A stretch of DNA of 14,900 nt, from contig SKWY01000458.1 of NCBI GenBank assembly GCA_007128675.1, positions 1-14,900 of the forward strand. The letters are read 5' to 3'. The stretch is from Deltaproteobacteria bacterium. GTDB taxonomy: Bacteria; Myxococcota; Myxococcia; SLRQ01. The position numbers and the translations under genes were made by a program. Shown in pieces: positions 5,058-13,238 of this stretch (position 1 is its first letter; each line of letters opens with the position of its first letter). The notes beneath the pieces are model-generated. The model was not told the DNA's origin. It did no database searches and saw nothing but the letters and a program-made list of their open reading frames with translations.

Positions 5058-6917
5058 ATGGTCGAGCCGAGCTTCGATGCCAACGCGCTACGCGTCCTGG
5101 AGCGGCGGTATCTTCGCCGAAACTCTGAAGGAAAGGTAATCGAGACCCCCGATGAGCTCCTCTGGCGTGTTGCCAATACAGTGGCTGACGTCGAGCGAGA
5201 TATCGATCCCGGTGCGGATATCGAAGCCGTTGCCGCATCGTTTCACGATGAAATGGCCCGTCTTCGCTTCTTGCCCAACTCACCGGCGCTCGGGGCTGGC
5301 AGGGTAGGCGCGCAGCTCGCGGCCTGCTTCGTGCTGCCAATAGAAGACGACCTAGCGAGCATCTTCGAGAGCCTCAAGCAAGCCGCTTTGATACATCAAT
5401 CTGGTGGCGGCACGGGATTCGACTTCAGCGAGCTTCGGCCATCGGGCGATCAGGTGGCCACGAGTGGGGGCATAGCCTCGGGACCTATCTCTTTCCTTCG
5501 TTTGTATGACTCCGCCACCGAGGTCATCAAGCAGGGAGGCGTGCGTCGCGGCGCGAACATGGGGGTCTTGCGGGTTGACCATCCCGATATTCTCGCCTTC
5601 ATTGGAGAGAAGGCCGATCCCGGCAGGCTTCAGAACTTCAACGTGTCCGTCGCCGTGAACGAGGCCTTCATGGCCGCGGTGGAGAGTGGCGATCACTATG
5701 ATCTAATCAACCCGCGAGACCATAGGCCAGTTCGCCGATTGCTTGCCTCGAAGGTATGGAATGCAGTCGTCAGACACGCTTGGTACAGCGGCGAGCCGGG
5801 TGTTCTCTTCATCGATCGGATCGAGGAAGAGAACCCTGTCCCCAAGCTCGGGTCCGTTACGGCCACCAATCCTTGTGGGGAGCAGCCGCTGCTACCCTAT
5901 GAGTCCTGCACACTAGGCAGCATCAACGTCTCTTCCTTCTCGCGTGGGACCGAAGGAGTTGCTTGGCAAGAGCTCGGCCAAACGGTGCGCCTCGCGATTC
6001 GTTTCCTGGATGATCTCATCGAGGCGGGAAGCTATCCCATCGAGCCCATTCGTCGCATGACGACACTGACGCGCAAGGTTGGGCTTGGAGTGATGGGATT
6101 TGCGGACATGCTGATAGATCTCGGCATCCCATATGACTCGGCAAAGGCTCTGACAATGGCTCGCCGTCTCATGTCGTTCATGCGAGAGCAGGCAAGGACG
6201 GAAAGTGCCGCCTTGGCCGAGCGCCGTGGCCCTTTTCCGGCCTGGGAAGACTCTCGCTTGAAGCAGCAAGGGCTCCTGCCGCAGCGAAACGCGACGGTTA
6301 CCACTATTGCGCCCACGGGGACATTGTCTCTTCTTGCGAGTTGCTCACCCGGCATCGAGCCTCTATACGCGGTCAGATTCGATCGAAGAGTCTTCGAGGA
6401 GGAGCTTTTCGAGCAGGTTCCGCGGGCCTTGCTTGAGCAGGTGCGCGCTCATGGGCTCGACCCGTTGGAGGTTCTGGAACGCGCCGGCGAGACCGGCTCA
6501 CTGCGGCGCCTGACCGATCTTCCAGAGGACCTGCGCCGCCGTTTCGTAACGGCCATCGATCTGTCCTTCGACTGGCATGTACGCATGCAGGCAGCTTTCC
6601 AGGAGCACACGGACAACGCGGTCAGCAAGACGGTCAATCTTCCCGAGGAGGCGACCACGGCGGACGTGCAAGCGGCATACTGGCTAGCGTACGAGCTTGG
6701 CTGCAAAGGTCTTACGGTCTACAGGGAAGGCAGCCGCGCCCGGCAGATAATGGAGCGGCGCCGAGCTGGAATGGACGAGCCGCCGAAGAGTGCGAAAGGG
6801 GAAATGAGAGCGTGTCCGGACTGCGAGGAGCCCATCCCCTCGGGTGGGCGCTGCCTTCTTTGCCGCGCTTGTGGCTGGTCGGCGTGCATCTCGCCAGCCG
6901 GCCTCGAGGAGAGCTGA
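5058..6917 (+). CDS. nrdJ: Adenosylcobalamin-dependent ribonucleotide reductase, class II (NrdJ)
   Basis: It reduces ribonucleotides to deoxyribonucleotides using a radical made from coenzyme B12, without oxygen. The product has 619 residues, a compact form with no ATP-cone domain at the N-terminus. Family landmarks are RFLPNSPALGAG near 70, AACFVLP with Cys90, HQSGGGTGFDFSELRP near 113, the NPCGE motif with the thiyl-radical Cys273 and Glu275, Cys284 eleven residues later (partner of Cys90 in the redox pair) and TIAPTGTLSLLA near 416. The C-terminus is Cys-rich, with Cys586/589, 599/602/605 and 610 in a zinc-ribbon-like tail whose last two cysteines, spaced as CGWSAC, can re-reduce the active site. 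GTG at 5055 is an adjoining alternative start; AAGG precedes both. The gene stands alone; pspA is convergent with only 11 bases between the stops. Confidence 0.95.
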   Translation: MVEPSFDANALRVLERRYLRRNSEGKVIETPDELLWRVANTVADVERDIDPGADIEAVAASFHDEMARLRFLPNSPALGAGRVGAQLAACFVLPIEDDLASIFESLKQAALIHQSGGGTGFDFSELRPSGDQVATSGGIASGPISFLRLYDSATEVIKQGGVRRGANMGVLRVDHPDILAFIGEKADPGRLQNFNVSVAVNEAFMAAVESGDHYDLINPRDHRPVRRLLASKVWNAVVRHAWYSGEPGVLFIDRIEEENPVPKLGSVTATNPCGEQPLLPYESCTLGSINVSSFSRGTEGVAWQELGQTVRLAIRFLDDLIEAGSYPIEPIRRMTTLTRKVGLGVMGFADMLIDLGIPYDSAKALTMARRLMSFMREQARTESAALAERRGPFPAWEDSRLKQQGLLPQRNATVTTIAPTGTLSLLASCSPGIEPLYAVRFDRRVFEEELFEQVPRALLEQVRAHGLDPLEVLERAGETGSLRRLTDLPEDLRRRFVTAIDLSFDWHVRMQAAFQEHTDNAVSKTVNLPEEATTADVQAAYWLAYELGCKGLTVYREGSRARQIMERRRAGMDEPPKSAKGEMRACPDCEEPIPSGGRCLLCRACGWSACISPAGLEES

Positions 6918-6928
6918 CCTTCTTTTGT

Positions 6929-7654
6929 CTAATGAGTCTTGTCGGAAAGACGCTTCTTGATTGCTTCCAGCTCGTCTTCGACCTCGGTGCCGGCCTTTAG
7001 CTGCTTGAGCTTGGTTTCGATCTCCAGATCTCGCCGGACATCCCCGGATGTGCCGGCGCTGGCTTCCGACATCTCCTCCATGGCTTCCACCTTGCCCTCG
7101 AGATGAAGGATCTTGTCCTCCATCCGAGCAAAGGCCGCAAACGCCGAGTCGTCCTCAAGGGCCTTGTGGGTGCCTGCCGCGACCTCGCGAGCCGCTATCA
7201 TATCCTCCTTGACCTTGGCGGTGCGAAGACGGGACACCAGCTGGCCCTTCTTTGCCTTGGCCTCTTCAATCTTCTTCTCCAGAGCGGACAGAGAGGCTTT
7301 CAGGGTGTCCACATAGTCCTTTTGGATCCCAACCTGATCGGCCATTGCCGATGCTCTGCTGTCGGTGGCTTTCTTACGCTGGAGGGCCTCGCGTGCCAGA
7401 TCATCGTCTCCCCCCTGGACCGCGCTGATAGCCTTGGCCTCCCACTGCTCGGCCTCCCGATGGACCGTCGCGAGCTTCTTCTCCAGGACCTTCTGCTGGG
7501 CGAGAGTCTCTACTACCTCTCTTTTCGCCTGCTTGAGGTTGTCCTGCATGTCCACGATCGACTGAGCGAGGATCTTCTCTGGATCCTCGGCCCGGGAGAT
7601 CATGTCGTTCAGGTTGCTCTTGATAAGCGTGCTGATGCGGGAGAGAACACCCAT
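6929..7654 (-). CDS. pspA: PspA/IM30 (Vipp1)-family membrane-protecting protein
   Basis: The 241-residue protein is nearly all helix. It starts with an amphipathic segment (MGVLSRISTLIKSNLNDMIS), then the family phrase AEDPEKILAQSIVDMQDNL and a long coiled coil with many E, K, A, Q and R residues up to about 160, a shorter helical section and a charged end (TEVEDELEAIKKRL). PspA/IM30 proteins are ESCRT-III-like, assemble into rings or rods on the inner membrane and preserve it under stress; PspA of enterics also inhibits the activator PspF. No pspBC or pspF gene is adjacent. GAGGAG lies nine bases before the ATG. A TATTAT at 7714-7709 (minus strand) may be a -10 box, without a matching -35. 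Convergent with nrdJ, divergent from the UbiB-family gene. Confidence 0.93.
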   Translation of the reverse strand: MGVLSRISTLIKSNLNDMISRAEDPEKILAQSIVDMQDNLKQAKREVVETLAQQKVLEKKLATVHREAEQWEAKAISAVQGGDDDLAREALQRKKATDSRASAMADQVGIQKDYVDTLKASLSALEKKIEEAKAKKGQLVSRLRTAKVKEDMIAAREVAAGTHKALEDDSAFAAFARMEDKILHLEGKVEAMEEMSEASAGTSGDVRRDLEIETKLKQLKAGTEVEDELEAIKKRLSDKTH

Positions 7655-7961
7655 TTTCTCGGCTCCTCTTTCGGGTTTTGGCGGCTCGCACCCTAGCGGG
7701 GTAGCGCAATAATAGAGAGAACACTCTTACACGACGGGACGCCATGGAGGAAGCCCACGGAGGGGGAATGAGCGCCGAGTGGACTTGTGGGGTTGGTATG
7801 GGATGTGTCGCGTGCCGTGTGGGGTGTGTCTCGCGCCTTGCGCGTGTCGCCAAACCTGATGCGGGGGGCTTCTTGAATGTGAAGAAACAGGTGGCGCCCG
7901 GGTTCCTTGGAGCTGAGCCCAGGGGAACAGGGAACGAACTTCTGGCGATTTCGGCGGCTGG
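7655..7961. other. Divergent intergenic region pspA / UbiB-family gene, G/T-rich stretch
   Basis: Roughly 300 bases without a supported gene. Between about 7775 and 7850 the plus strand is G- and T-rich with imperfect repeats of GTGTCGCGTG and GTGTGTCTCGCG. A plus-strand ORF from 7744 runs through it to 8004, but its product is compositionally odd (Gly/Cys/Val/Arg-rich), lacks a ribosome site and resembles nothing known. Promoters for both flanking genes should lie here; none could be placed with confidence. Confidence 0.4.
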
Positions 7962-9722
7962 ATGTTTGCGGGGAGACCGCGTACGGGCTACAAACCGAGC
8001 GTGAGCACTCTTCGAACAGTCTACACGAACATCGTGGCCGCTCGGACCACCATCCGTGATGTTAGGCGCTTTCGCCAGATTGCCGCGGTGCTCATGCGTC
8101 ATGGCTTCGGTTTCCTGTTCGGCCGGTTGTCGAAGAAGGACCGTGACGTCGCAAGGGCGGTCGACGAAGCGCGCAAGCAGGTCGACGGAAGTCCGGAGGA
8201 CGTGCATGCGGCGCGCGCTGGAACGGTCGCTGTCGCCAGGCGCTTGCGGCTCGCATTCGAGGACCTGGGTCCAACCTTCATAAAGTTCGGACAGATTCTA
8301 TCGACGCGCCCGGATCTCATACCGATGGAGGTAGCCAGGGAGCTTCAGGGCCTCCAGGACGATGTAGAGCCGATGAGCTCCGAAGAGTTTCGAGAGGTCT
8401 TCGCCGAGGAGCTGGGACAAGATCCCGAAAGCCTCTTCGCTAGGTTTATCGAGGAACCGATCGCGGCCGCCTCAGTTGCTCAGGTGCACAAGGCGTTCTT
8501 GAAGAATGGAGAAGAGGTGGCCGTCAAGGTCCAGCGACCGAGCATCGACAAGATCATCGATGCCGATCTCGACATACTCTACTTCCTCGCTCGCCAGCTC
8601 ATCGAGGTTGTTCCGGAGGCTCGTCTCTTCGATCCCGTGGGTGTGGTGGGGGAGTTCGAGCGTGCCATCCGAAAGGAGCTCGATTTCGAGCAAGAGGCGT
8701 TGAACATCGAGAGGTTCACGCGAAACTTCGAATCCGTCGACTATGTGCATGTCCCCAAGGTCTACAAGGAACTCTCCACGAGCAGGGTCCTGACCATGGA
8801 GTTCATACATGGCACCAAGATCATCGAGGCCGTCGAGCAGAAGAAGGCCGACGGAGAGGTGCTGGCCAGACGTTCCTTGGCTCTCCTTTTCAAGCAGTTC
8901 TTTCAGGACGGCTTTTTCCACGGAGATCTCCATCCAGGCAACATCCTGATCCTCCCGGGCAATCGCATCTGCTACCTCGACTTCGGCCTCGTAGGCCGCC
9001 TCACGCCCGAGATGCGCGATCGGATTGTGGATATGCTCTTTGCCGTTGGTCGCCGCGACTACGACGCGCTCGGGCGCGTGCTCTTCGAGATGGGCGAGCG
9101 CGAGGGTCCCGTCGACTACGATGTCTTCACGGCTGACGTCTATGAGATCGCCGAGCGTTACCTAGAGGGAGTATCGCTGGGTGACGTGGATGTTGGGAGG
9201 CTCTTCCAGGATCTGGTCCAGGGAGCCATGCGCCATAAGATTCGTATGCCGTCGGCCTACACTATGTGTACCAAGGCTTTGATGACGGTGGAGGGAATGG
9301 GAAAGCGCCTTGCGCCCGACATGGACATCGTGGAGGAGGCGCAGCCGTTCATTAGAGAGCTTCTAAGGGAGCGCTATAGCCCGGAGAGGCTCTGGAAACG
9401 AAGCAGCGAGGTAGTCCATGGTCTCTCCAAGCTGCTTCGGCAAGTGCCGCCGGCGCTTACCCGCGTCGCGGAAGACGTGGACGAAGGCAAGCTCGTACTG
9501 CGGATCGAGGATATACGGGCCCGCGAAGGCGTCGAGGATCGTCGGCGGGGAGACAGGATGTGGGTTCTCTCGTTTTCTTGGGCCGTGCTCATAGTCTCGG
9601 GAGCACTGGCCCTTGGCTACGATGAGCACCGCCTGCTTGGTTTCCCGGCGGTCAGCCTCGTGGCTTGGCTCTTATCCCTTGGGCCTGGATTTCTGGCATT
9701 CCGTGCATGGTGGAAGAGGTAG
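7962..9722 (+). CDS. ubiB: ABC1/UbiB/AarF-family atypical kinase with two C-terminal membrane helices
   Basis: UbiB-family proteins are atypical kinase-fold ATPases that support ubiquinone or other isoprenoid lipid metabolism at the membrane. All family elements are visible: KFGQ at 108-111 with ILSTRPDLIP after it, the Ala-rich nucleotide loop AAASVAQ at 168-174, the lysine of AVKVQRP at 189, ELDFEQEA near 239, the catalytic loop HGDLHPGNI at 320-328 and the DFG at 340-342. Two hydrophobic helices at about 533-551 and 562-581 anchor the C-terminus. The ATG at 7962 gives 586 residues; a GTG at 8001 gives 573 and starts closer to where family resemblance begins. Neither has a good ribosome site. 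No quinone-biosynthesis genes are in the window. Confidence 0.92.
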   Translation: MFAGRPRTGYKPSVSTLRTVYTNIVAARTTIRDVRRFRQIAAVLMRHGFGFLFGRLSKKDRDVARAVDEARKQVDGSPEDVHAARAGTVAVARRLRLAFEDLGPTFIKFGQILSTRPDLIPMEVARELQGLQDDVEPMSSEEFREVFAEELGQDPESLFARFIEEPIAAASVAQVHKAFLKNGEEVAVKVQRPSIDKIIDADLDILYFLARQLIEVVPEARLFDPVGVVGEFERAIRKELDFEQEALNIERFTRNFESVDYVHVPKVYKELSTSRVLTMEFIHGTKIIEAVEQKKADGEVLARRSLALLFKQFFQDGFFHGDLHPGNILILPGNRICYLDFGLVGRLTPEMRDRIVDMLFAVGRRDYDALGRVLFEMGEREGPVDYDVFTADVYEIAERYLEGVSLGDVDVGRLFQDLVQGAMRHKIRMPSAYTMCTKALMTVEGMGKRLAPDMDIVEEAQPFIRELLRERYSPERLWKRSSEVVHGLSKLLRQVPPALTRVAEDVDEGKLVLRIEDIRAREGVEDRRRGDRMWVLSFSWAVLIVSGALALGYDEHRLLGFPAVSLVAWLLSLGPGFLAFRAWWKR

Positions 9723-9852
9723 GGTTCTCATCAATCGCTTTTTGGGCTTCGGACGAACTATAAGGATCAGGTTGGCGGCGCGCGGGTAGCCGCGTCAGAA
9801 CCGCCCTTTGCTCGAATCAGCTAGGTGCACAAATGGCTCCCGGTCGGATGAG

Positions 9853-9861
9853 TGATACAAT
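9853..9861 (+). promoter_or_regulatory. Possible extended -10 promoter for the signalling operon
   Basis: TG-A-TACAAT is an extended -10 element with five of six matches to TATAAT. No convincing -35 hexamer lies 16-18 bases upstream. The start point would be near 9868, with AAGGGGG (9873-9879) and the GTG start at 9897 downstream. The remaining 9723-9852 gap shows only a short stem, CGCGG-GTAG-CCGCG at 9781-9794, without a T tract. Confidence 0.3.
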
Positions 9862-9896
9862 CCTGTTCGACCAAGGGGGCAAAGTGAGCGGACGCC

Positions 9897-12800
9897 GTGT
9901 CGTTGCACAAGCACACCATATTGTTCGTGGACGATGAACCGGACGTACTACGTGTACTAGTCGAGACTTTCGAGGACGACCACCAGGTTCTTACCGCTTC
10001 ATCCGGCCAGGAAGCCTTGGAGATTCTGGGGCAATGGCAGGTCGACCTTCTGGTCAGCGATCAGCGTATGCCTCGAATGACGGGAGTGCAGCTAATCGAG
10101 AAGGCTCGCCAGCATGATCCGGATCTGATGAGCATCATCTTGACCGGCTACACCGATCCTCCAGACCTCATCGACGCCATCAATCGAGGGCAGGTCTATC
10201 GCTATGTGACCAAGCCATGGGAGCTTGCCGACCTATTGCTCACCGTTGAGCAGGCGCTGGAGAAGGTGCGGTTGCGGCGCGAGAATGCTTCCCTTCTCAT
10301 CGAGGCTCAGCAACGGCTTGCCGCGCTAGAGGTTTTGTACGAGGTCACCCGTGGTGCCAGCGCTCTCACCGGTTACGCCGAGCTCGTCGATCGGGTGACG
10401 ACTCTGCTGGAGCGTGTCGTCGAATTGGATGTCAGCGCGACTTTGATTCGAGCTGATGACAAGCGTGCGGCGTTGACCATCCGCTGCCGAAATCCGATTG
10501 GGGAGCATGTGCTCGCAAAGCTCAAGGATGACGTGCTGCGGCATCATGGCGAGCTGACCAGAGAGCAGCTGGACGAAGAGGACGTGTTGGTGCGAATCAC
10601 TGGGCGGAGGGCATCGGCCACTCAACAGGCGAGCGATTACGCGGAGCCAGGGCCATTGGCCTCCAAGTTGTTCGTGCCTCTACGTTCACGTGGAAAGCCA
10701 ACGGGAGTGCTCGTGGTCGCCACTAGTCGCTCGGAGGGCTTCAGCGGCGACGACGAAAGAATACTCGACATACTGGCGAATCAGACCGCGGAAATTGTCG
10801 ATGCAATAAGAGGAAAGCTCGAGGCGGAGCGTCAACGGATCCATCGAATGGTCGAAGGCATGGCTGATGGCGTTGTGATGACCGACGACGAGGGAGAGGT
10901 CGTTGTCGCCAACGCCGCGGCACGTCGTTTTCTCGACGTGCCGAAAGGGCAGGAGGTGACGAGCAGGTTCCTCCAGGACGTGCTCGGCTTCTACCCATTC
11001 GAGCTGGTTCGAGGATGGGAGAGAAGGGGAGCGAACTCCTTGTCGGAGGACCTGGAGGCCAACGGGAAGATTCTCCACTCCGTGGTGAGCCCTGTTACTA
11101 GCGTGGATGGCGCTTTGACGGGCGTTGTGGTCGTGCTTCGAGACGTGACCGAGGAGCGAGGTCTCCAGCGGCGCAAGGAGGAGTTCGTCTCGGTCATCAG
11201 CCATGAGCTGCGCACCCCGTTGACGGCCGTGACGGGCTCCCTCGATCTGCTTCTTTCAGGCTTCGTCGGTGATACTTCCGAGAAGCAGAAGAGGTATCTC
11301 TCGCTGGCCAAGGGCTCGGTCGAGAGGCTGAACTCGATCGTCGATGACATACTCGACATCGAGCGCTTCGCCCGGGGAAAGCTCACCCTCGATCTGCGGG
11401 TGGAATGCCTCGAGGACATCGTGGCGACGGCTGTGGAGAGATACGAGGGTGCGTTCTTCAAGCGAAATCTTACGGTAGAGGTAAAGAGAGCGGCGGGGCC
11501 CGTGCGGGTGCTGGTCGATACGGGAAGGCTTCATCAGGTCGTCGGCAATCTGTTGACGAACGCGGTGAAGTTCACACCCGAGGGCGGATTCATCGAGGTG
11601 GAAATCTTCCATGAGGACGCGGTGGCGAAGACCGCCGGTTTCTCGATATGGAACAATGGAGAGCCGATCGCGCCGGATGACCTGGAACGGATCTTCGAGC
11701 GCTTCGAGCAGGCCCAAAACGAGGCGGGTCAGCGCGTCAGGGGGACGGGGCTCGGGCTGCCCATATGCCGCGGCATCGTCGAGGCGCACGGAGGAGCCGT
11801 CTGGGCCGAGAGCGGGAAGGAAAAGGGTGCCAGATTCGTCGTCGTCCTCCCCCTCGATGGCACCATGGAGGCCGAGTCGCCGGAGGCCTCCGAGGATGGG
11901 GCTCGCTTCGTGGATGAAGAGGCGGTGGGGCCCGATAATCGTAGGATCCTTGTGGTCGACGATGACCGAGCGACCTCCTATGCCTTGAAGGGCGTGCTTC
12001 TTTCCGGGGGCTACAGGGTTTCCCTGGCGCATGGAGCCGAGGATGCGCTGATGCTGGCCAGAAGAAGCCGGCCCGCGGCGATCGTTGTCGACATGATCAT
12101 GCCGGGCGTGGATGGTGGGCGCCTCATAGAGATTCTACGCCACGATCCCGATACGCGTGGAGCACCGATTCTCGCGATATCGGGACCGGACCAGGCAGCG
12201 CGAGCAAGACAGGCGGGGGCGGACGCTTTCTTGGGTAAGCCCATCCAATCGTCTCGCTTGCTCGGCTCGATCCGCTCGCTGTTGTCGGCACGGCGTGAAG
12301 GCAAGCGGATTCTCGTGGTGGACGATGATCCGGCCATCAGAACCCTCTGCGCCGAGACGCTAGCCGGTCTCGGCTTCGATGTAGCGGTCGCCTCGGGCGT
12401 CGGCGAGTGCCGAGCCAAGATGGCGGATTACAAGCCCGACTTGGTCCTCCTCGACCTAATGCTGCCCGATGGGGACGGTTATGAGCTCTTGGAGAGCCTC
12501 AAGGCCGATAGGGCCACGGGTTTTGTCTCGGTGATACTGATCAGCGCTCGAAGCGAGACCAAGGACAAGGTACGAGCCCTGAGGCTCGGTGGGGATGATT
12601 ATCTGACGAAGCCCTTCGATGCCTTGGAGCTGGGTGCCCGTATCGAGTCCGTGCTCAGGCGCAGGGATCTCGAGCTGGCCGCGAGCCCCACCACTAGACT
12701 GCCCGGAGGCATGGCGATCGAACGCGAGGTGTCCTTGCGCATCGAAAGCGGCCGTCCTTTTTCGCTTTGCTACCTTGATCTAGACAACTTGAAGGCATTC

Positions 12801-13238
12801 AACGACCACTATGGTTACGCAAAGGCGGATGGTGTCATTCTCCAAACCGGCGATATCTTGCGGGAGGTAGTGGCGGAGTATGGGAATCAGGACGATTTCA
12901 TCGGACACGTTGCGGGCGACGACTTCGTATTCGTTACCACACCGAACAAGCTAGACGCCGCCTGTCATGCCGTTATCGAAACCTTCGATCGCATCATTCC
13001 TCTCTATTACAACAAGGAGGACCGAGAGCGAGGTTTCATAGAAACGGAGGATCGCTACGGTGAGGTCCGTCGCTTCCCGGTAATGACCATATCGGTGGCC
13101 GCGGTTACTGATTTCGGGGGCCGTTTCTCGAGTCACGCGGAAATGGCTTCGGTCGCCGCCGACTTGAAGAAGCAGGCCAAGTCCCACGACGGCAGCACTT
13201 ATCTTCGGGACGATGGGCCGGGCCGAGTGAGCGCGTGA
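9897..13238 (+). CDS. Hybrid histidine kinase / multi-receiver protein: REC-GAF-PAS-HisKA-HATPase-REC-REC-GGDEF-like
   Basis: The 1113-residue soluble protein has these parts in order. REC1 (1-125), RpfG-like, with Asp12/13, phospho-acceptor Asp55, Thr83 and Lys106. GAF-like sensor (about 140-305). PAS (about 312-420). HisKA with His436 in ISHELRTPL. HATPase with NLLTNAVKF near 551 and GTGLGLPICRGIVEAHGG near 616. REC2 (683-797) with Asp732, Ser762 and Lys781. REC3 (803-920) with Asp853, Ser883 and Lys905. A GGDEF-family domain (about 930-1105) with YLDLDNLKAFND near 959 and AGDDF at 1006-1010 in place of GGDEF. All three receivers keep their phosphorylation residues. The RxxD inhibitory site of diguanylate cyclases is absent (NQDD). 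GTG is the only start close to the REC1 beginning; its ribosome site is weak. The stop overlaps the next kinase gene by GTGA. It probably integrates several phosphate inputs; whether the last domain makes c-di-GMP is uncertain. Confidence 0.92.
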   Translation: MSLHKHTILFVDDEPDVLRVLVETFEDDHQVLTASSGQEALEILGQWQVDLLVSDQRMPRMTGVQLIEKARQHDPDLMSIILTGYTDPPDLIDAINRGQVYRYVTKPWELADLLLTVEQALEKVRLRRENASLLIEAQQRLAALEVLYEVTRGASALTGYAELVDRVTTLLERVVELDVSATLIRADDKRAALTIRCRNPIGEHVLAKLKDDVLRHHGELTREQLDEEDVLVRITGRRASATQQASDYAEPGPLASKLFVPLRSRGKPTGVLVVATSRSEGFSGDDERILDILANQTAEIVDAIRGKLEAERQRIHRMVEGMADGVVMTDDEGEVVVANAAARRFLDVPKGQEVTSRFLQDVLGFYPFELVRGWERRGANSLSEDLEANGKILHSVVSPVTSVDGALTGVVVVLRDVTEERGLQRRKEEFVSVISHELRTPLTAVTGSLDLLLSGFVGDTSEKQKRYLSLAKGSVERLNSIVDDILDIERFARGKLTLDLRVECLEDIVATAVERYEGAFFKRNLTVEVKRAAGPVRVLVDTGRLHQVVGNLLTNAVKFTPEGGFIEVEIFHEDAVAKTAGFSIWNNGEPIAPDDLERIFERFEQAQNEAGQRVRGTGLGLPICRGIVEAHGGAVWAESGKEKGARFVVVLPLDGTMEAESPEASEDGARFVDEEAVGPDNRRILVVDDDRATSYALKGVLLSGGYRVSLAHGAEDALMLARRSRPAAIVVDMIMPGVDGGRLIEILRHDPDTRGAPILAISGPDQAARARQAGADAFLGKPIQSSRLLGSIRSLLSARREGKRILVVDDDPAIRTLCAETLAGLGFDVAVASGVGECRAKMADYKPDLVLLDLMLPDGDGYELLESLKADRATGFVSVILISARSETKDKVRALRLGGDDYLTKPFDALELGARIESVLRRRDLELAASPTTRLPGGMAIEREVSLRIESGRPFSLCYLDLDNLKAFNDHYGYAKADGVILQTGDILREVVAEYGNQDDFIGHVAGDDFVFVTTPNKLDAACHAVIETFDRIIPLYYNKEDRERGFIETEDRYGEVRRFPVMTISVAAVTDFGGRFSSHAEMASVAADLKKQAKSHDGSTYLRDDGPGRVSA

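Noticed and set aside
7103..7696. Leu-rich 197-codon ORF on the plus strand opposite pspA
   Set aside because: It is antisense to a convincing pspA coiled coil; a Leu-rich product is what the reverse complement of a Glu/Lys/Gln-rich helix gives. No family resemblance or ribosome site.
8472..8933. 153-codon minus-strand ORF inside the UbiB-family gene
   Set aside because: Fully antisense to conserved kinase motifs and unlike any known family; a shadow of the real frame.
11256..12032. 258-codon minus-strand ORF inside the hybrid kinase gene
   Set aside because: Opposite to the HisKA/HATPase/REC2 coding region, which is conserved; long antisense frames are common at this GC content.
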